Assembly: GCA_030612385.1 (NCBI GenBank)
Contig: JAUWNZ010000030.1
Location: 1-9,691 of the forward strand
Origin: Pseudomonadota bacterium
Lineage (GTDB): Bacteria; Desulfobacterota; Syntrophia; Syntrophales; JADFWA01
Reading direction: 5' to 3'
DNA: 9,691 nt
Below are positions 7,640 through 9,691 of the stretch, piece by piece. The position numbers and the translations under genes are program-made. Every line of letters starts with the position of its first letter. Position 1 is the stretch's first letter. Under the pieces are notes generated by a model, which was given only the letters and a program-made list of their open reading frames with translations, did no database searches and was not told the DNA's origin.

Positions 7640-7709
7640 CCAACCAGCTTTTTTAAGATATTATTTCCTTTCATAATTTCCCCATTTTTCATTTTAAGTT
7701 TTGATATCT
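7635..7709. repeat. Weak hairpin and inverted repeat copy in the mrdA-rodA gap
   Basis: AAAAGC (7635-7640) and GCTTTT (7647-7652) form a weak 6-bp stem followed by two further T. Further on, 7683-7709 reads on the minus strand as GATATCAAAACTTAAAATGA and onward, an inverted relative of 7602-7632. The two could pair as a long imperfect stem across the 105-base gap between mrdA and rodA. A regulatory effect on rodA is possible but not shown. Confidence 0.4.
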
Positions 7710-7733
7710 AATATTTATAGAGGCAGTGCTCAA

Positions 7734-8843
7734 GTGAAATTTGATCGTAGATTGTTATTTGGTTTTGATTGGGTACTCCTTTCTCTTGTGTTGTTAATCA
7801 GTTCTATAGGTATCTTGAATCTTTACAGCTCGGGTTACAGCCTGGCCGATCTTGACGGTGCCTCCCTTTATGTGAAGCAGGTCTATTGGGTTTTGATCGG
7901 TCTGGTATTTATGGTGATTTGCTTCTGTATCGATTACCGTTTCATATGTAGATACGCATATGTTATTTATGCGTTTTCCATACTTCTTCTCTTACTTGTC
8001 TTTTTTTATGGAAATACGGTCAATGGATCAAAGAGATGGCTCGCTGTATGTGGAATTTCTTTCCAGGCATCTGAATTTGTGAAATTGACGGTTATACTGG
8101 CCCTCGCAAAATATTTTGATAACAACAAGATTGATGGAGGTTATAATCTCAAGGAGTTATTGCTTCCCTTCCTGACGGTATTGGTACCTTTTATATTGAT
8201 TTGGAAGCAACCGGACCTTGGCACTGCCTTGATTTTGATCATACTTTTTTTGTCGATGGCAGTTTTCGCCGGGGTGAGGCGGTATTCAATTATCTCAACT
8301 GCTATATGCGGTGTCGTACTACTTCCCCTCTGCTGGAATTTTCTGACAGAGTATCAGAAGGAGAGAATATTAATCTGGATTAATCCAGAGAGAGATCCCC
8401 TTGGAGCGGGGTATCATGTTATTCAGTCTAAGATAGCCATTGGGTCAGGGGGTATTTTTGGGAAGGGATTTTTAGAGGGGACACAGACCCAGCTAAAATT
8501 TTTGCCGGAGCAGCAAACAGATTTTGTATTTTCTGTTTTCGCGGAGGAATGGGGTTTTCTTGGGTGTGTTGTATTGGTGGTTATGTTTCTTGCCTTGATA
8601 TTATGGGGATTGAGTATCTCGCGGCATTCGAGGGATTTGCTTGGCGCTTTGATAGCCTTCGGCATAACAATACTTGTTTTTTGGGAGATATTTGTAAATA
8701 TCGGCATGGTTCTCGGTATCTTTCCTGTTGTGGGTCTTCCCCTCCCTTTTTTAAGCTATGGGGGTTCTTCGATGATTATATTAATGGCAGGTATCGGGTT
8801 GCTGATGAATGTAAGCATGAGAAGATTTATTCTTCAGCCGTAA
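7734..8843 (+). CDS. rodA: Rod shape-determining SEDS glycosyltransferase RodA
   Basis: A 369-residue polytopic SEDS protein, normally about ten membrane segments, that polymerises lipid II into glycan strands together with PBP2. Family motifs are all present: GSKRWL and QASEFVKL in the first half, KQPDLGTALI, DPLGAGYHVIQSKIAIGSGGIFGKG, FLPEQQTDFVFSVFAEEWGFLG and the C-terminal GIFPVVGLPLPFLSYGGSS. The Asp in TDF is residue 263 from this start and matches the catalytic Asp262 of E. coli RodA. I choose the GTG at 7734 because it yields the usual MKFDRRLL...FDW beginning and has AGAGG ten bases upstream. The frame is open to a TTG at 7701, but that start has no ribosome binding site and would add eleven atypical residues encoded partly in repeat DNA. 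Confidence 0.95.
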   Translation: MKFDRRLLFGFDWVLLSLVLLISSIGILNLYSSGYSLADLDGASLYVKQVYWVLIGLVFMVICFCIDYRFICRYAYVIYAFSILLLLLVFFYGNTVNGSKRWLAVCGISFQASEFVKLTVILALAKYFDNNKIDGGYNLKELLLPFLTVLVPFILIWKQPDLGTALILIILFLSMAVFAGVRRYSIISTAICGVVLLPLCWNFLTEYQKERILIWINPERDPLGAGYHVIQSKIAIGSGGIFGKGFLEGTQTQLKFLPEQQTDFVFSVFAEEWGFLGCVVLVVMFLALILWGLSISRHSRDLLGALIAFGITILVFWEIFVNIGMVLGIFPVVGLPLPFLSYGGSSMIILMAGIGLLMNVSMRRFILQP

Positions 8844-8870
8844 GAGCTTGTGAAGTGAGGGAGATTTGAG

Positions 8871-9266
8871 ATGACCAGGAGAAAAGGGGAGAACGAGGTA
8901 AAGGCATTTCTGGGAAAGGGGACGGAGTTTGATGGGAAGTTGATGTTTGGCGGTTCCGTCAGGGTAGATGGTAATTTTAAAGGAGAAGTGTCTGGAAGTG
9001 GAGCATTTATCGTTGGAGATGTCGCAAATATTGAGGCGGATATTTTGGTTGATAGTTTGTTGGTGAGTGGCCGTGTTTGCGGGAGCATTGAAGTTAGGAA
9101 AAAAGTGGAAATTTACTCTACTGGACGGATTTTAGGGAGCATAAAAACACCTGTCCTTGTTGTACAGGAGGGTGCAGTGTTCGAAGGAAACTGTCAGATG
9201 GTAAATGAAGGGAGAGATAAAAACGCGGAAGCCGAGAGGTCTGTGGAACCGGTAACCGGGGATTAA
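8871..9266 (+). CDS. Bactofilin family cytoskeletal protein
   Basis: A 131-residue bactofilin (polymer-forming cytoskeletal family). The beta-helical core spans about residues 12-108, with regular repeats of short beta strands and turn glycines: FLGKGTEFDGKLMFGGSVRVDGNFKGEV, then FIVGDVANIEADI, LLVSGRVCGSIEV and AVFEGNC. Flanking tails are short, charged and probably disordered (ends ...RDKNAEAERSVEPVTGD), as in other bactofilins. Bactofilins form nucleotide-free filaments near the membrane that place wall-modifying enzymes and affect cell curvature, stalks or size. AGGGAG lies seven bases before the ATG, and the gene starts only 27 bases after rodA, so it is almost certainly the last gene of the mre-mrd operon. 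No M23 peptidase, a frequent bactofilin neighbour, is seen in the window. Confidence 0.93.
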   Translation: MTRRKGENEVKAFLGKGTEFDGKLMFGGSVRVDGNFKGEVSGSGAFIVGDVANIEADILVDSLLVSGRVCGSIEVRKKVEIYSTGRILGSIKTPVLVVQEGAVFEGNCQMVNEGRDKNAEAERSVEPVTGD

Positions 9267-9316
9267 GTCGTTGTCGCCTTTATAAAAAGCGGGAAAATGC
9301 AAAGAATGGTAACTAT

Positions 9317-9487
9317 TCACCGCAGAGACCGCAGAGATGACAAAACAGTTAAAAGTTAGACAATTCGTTGATTCGTTAATCCAGACAATTGATTGCCGGA
9401 AACGAATCAACAAATCATCCAATCAACGAATTAACGAATATTAACTCTTTGCTTACAAGGCTAATTTCTCTGCGTTCTCTGCGGTGA
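9317..9487. mobile_element. 171-bp MITE-like element with 21-bp inverted ends
   Basis: The left arm (9317-9337, beginning TCACCGCAGAGA) and right arm (9467-9487, the complement) match at 20 of 21 positions. Each arm is a near-duplicate of a 9-base unit, CCGCAGAGA. No coding frame with recognisable content lies inside, and I see no convincing target-site duplication. It fills most of the 320-base gap between the bactofilin and tRNA-Thr. A non-autonomous mobile element is one reading; a large folded RNA or terminator region is another. The short stretch 9267-9316 shows no clear signal. Confidence 0.5.
9363..9439. repeat. Nested 8-base-period repeats forming alternative hairpins
   Basis: ATTCGTTGATTCGTT (9363-9377) can pair with 9401-9415 at 14 of 15 positions, ten of them (9368-9377 with 9401-9410) without a break. 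Alternatively it can pair with the AACGAATTAACGAAT stretch at 9425-9439. The arms are built from an 8-base unit related to ATTCGTTG. The two right-hand partners compete for the same left arm. This lies inside the MITE-like element. Confidence 0.6.
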
Positions 9488-9518
9488 CCGCTTATAAATA
9501 ATGACAAGCAAAAAAAGC

Positions 9519-9547
9519 TTGACAAATTATATGTAAAACATTAGTAT
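9519..9547 (+). promoter_or_regulatory. Sigma70-type promoter of the tRNA cluster
   Basis: A perfect -35 TTGACA (9519-9524), a 17-base spacer and the -10 TAGTAT (9542-9547, four of six consensus bases). Transcription would start near 9554, about 33 bases before tRNA-Thr. The A-rich run 9510-9516 directly upstream could act as an UP element. CAAGC (9505-9509) and GCTTG (9517-9521) form a small inverted repeat overlapping the -35. Confidence 0.75.
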
Positions 9548-9586
9548 ACAAAGTTTAGCGGATTTCTGTTGAGGTGTGTATGGATT

Positions 9587-9659
9587 GCTGGCGTAGCTCA
9601 ACAGGTAGAGCAGCTGATTTGTAATCAGCAGGTTGCGGGTTCAAGTCCCATCGCCAGCT
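9587..9659 (+). tRNA. tRNA-Thr (anticodon UGU)
   Basis: A complete 73-base cloverleaf. The acceptor stem GCTGGCG (9587-9593) pairs with CGCCAGC (9652-9658), followed by discriminator T. The D stem is GCTC/GAGC, the anticodon stem GCTGA/TCAGC (9613-9617, 9625-9629), and the loop TTTGTAA places the anticodon TGT at 9620-9622. The T arm has the TTCAAGT loop (9640-9646); its stem contains one C-A mismatch and one G-T pair. CCA is not encoded. UGU reads ACA and, by wobble or modification, other ACN threonine codons. Confidence 0.97.
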
Positions 9660-9663
9660 CTCT

Positions 9664-9691
9664 GGAGGGGTTCCCGAGTGGCCAAAGGGAG
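9664..9691 (+). tRNA. Partial tRNA, probably tRNA-Tyr (5' end only)
   Basis: GGAGGGG, then TTCCCGAGTGGCCAAAGGGA, is the 5' acceptor strand and D arm of a class II tRNA and closely resembles bacterial tRNA-Tyr(GUA). The window ends before the anticodon, so the identity rests on the 5' third and on its position four bases after tRNA-Thr. It is presumably transcribed from the same promoter. Confidence 0.8.

Noticed and set aside
7635..7654. Possible intrinsic terminator between mrdA and rodA
   Set aside because: The stem has only six pairs, two of them GC, and the T run is partly used in the stem. It would also cut rodA off from its operon.
8549..8869. Plus-strand 106-codon frame inside rodA
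   Set aside because: It is an alternative frame of the conserved 3' half of rodA; its translation shows no family resemblance.

Overview
The window carries a bacterial chromosome segment of middling GC content. It most resembles a Desulfobacterota-type (former Deltaproteobacteria) Gram-negative genome. The clues are the gene order mreB-mreC-mreD-mrdA-rodA, a PpiD-type periplasmic chaperone, the start of a tRNA-Thr/tRNA-Tyr cluster, and gaps packed with short tandem repeats and paired palindromes. The lineage is an inference from style and gene order, not a measured match.

Layout: positions 1-156 hold a 17-bp tandem array and related palindromes. On the minus strand lie a membrane protein of the nucleoside-recognition (Gate) family (157-1095) and, upstream of it, a PpiD/SurA-like membrane-anchored folding factor (1349-2950). 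A divergent intergenic region (2951-3124) separates these from a plus-strand cluster: mreB, mreC, mreD, mrdA (PBP2), rodA and a bactofilin (3125-9266). After a 320-base gap with a MITE-like inverted-repeat element comes a strong promoter, a complete tRNA-Thr(UGU) and the first 28 bases of what looks like tRNA-Tyr, cut by the window end.

How the genes work together: MreB filaments with MreC and MreD organise the elongasome. RodA polymerises glycan strands and PBP2 cross-links them, giving side-wall growth and rod shape. The bactofilin is a second, nucleotide-independent cytoskeletal polymer and probably also acts in shape or localisation. The divergent PpiD-like protein would act on envelope protein folding, but it appears to have lost the parvulin catalytic domain.

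The coding content is mostly conventional; I do not see a new defence or mobile system. The unusual part is the non-coding DNA. Most gaps hold a different short-period repeat (several exactly 7 bp), one gap inside the operon holds an inverted pair of GTAG-type REP palindromes, and one gap holds a 171-bp element with 21-bp inverted ends. Several coding regions also contain uninterrupted G tracts of 7-8 bases.
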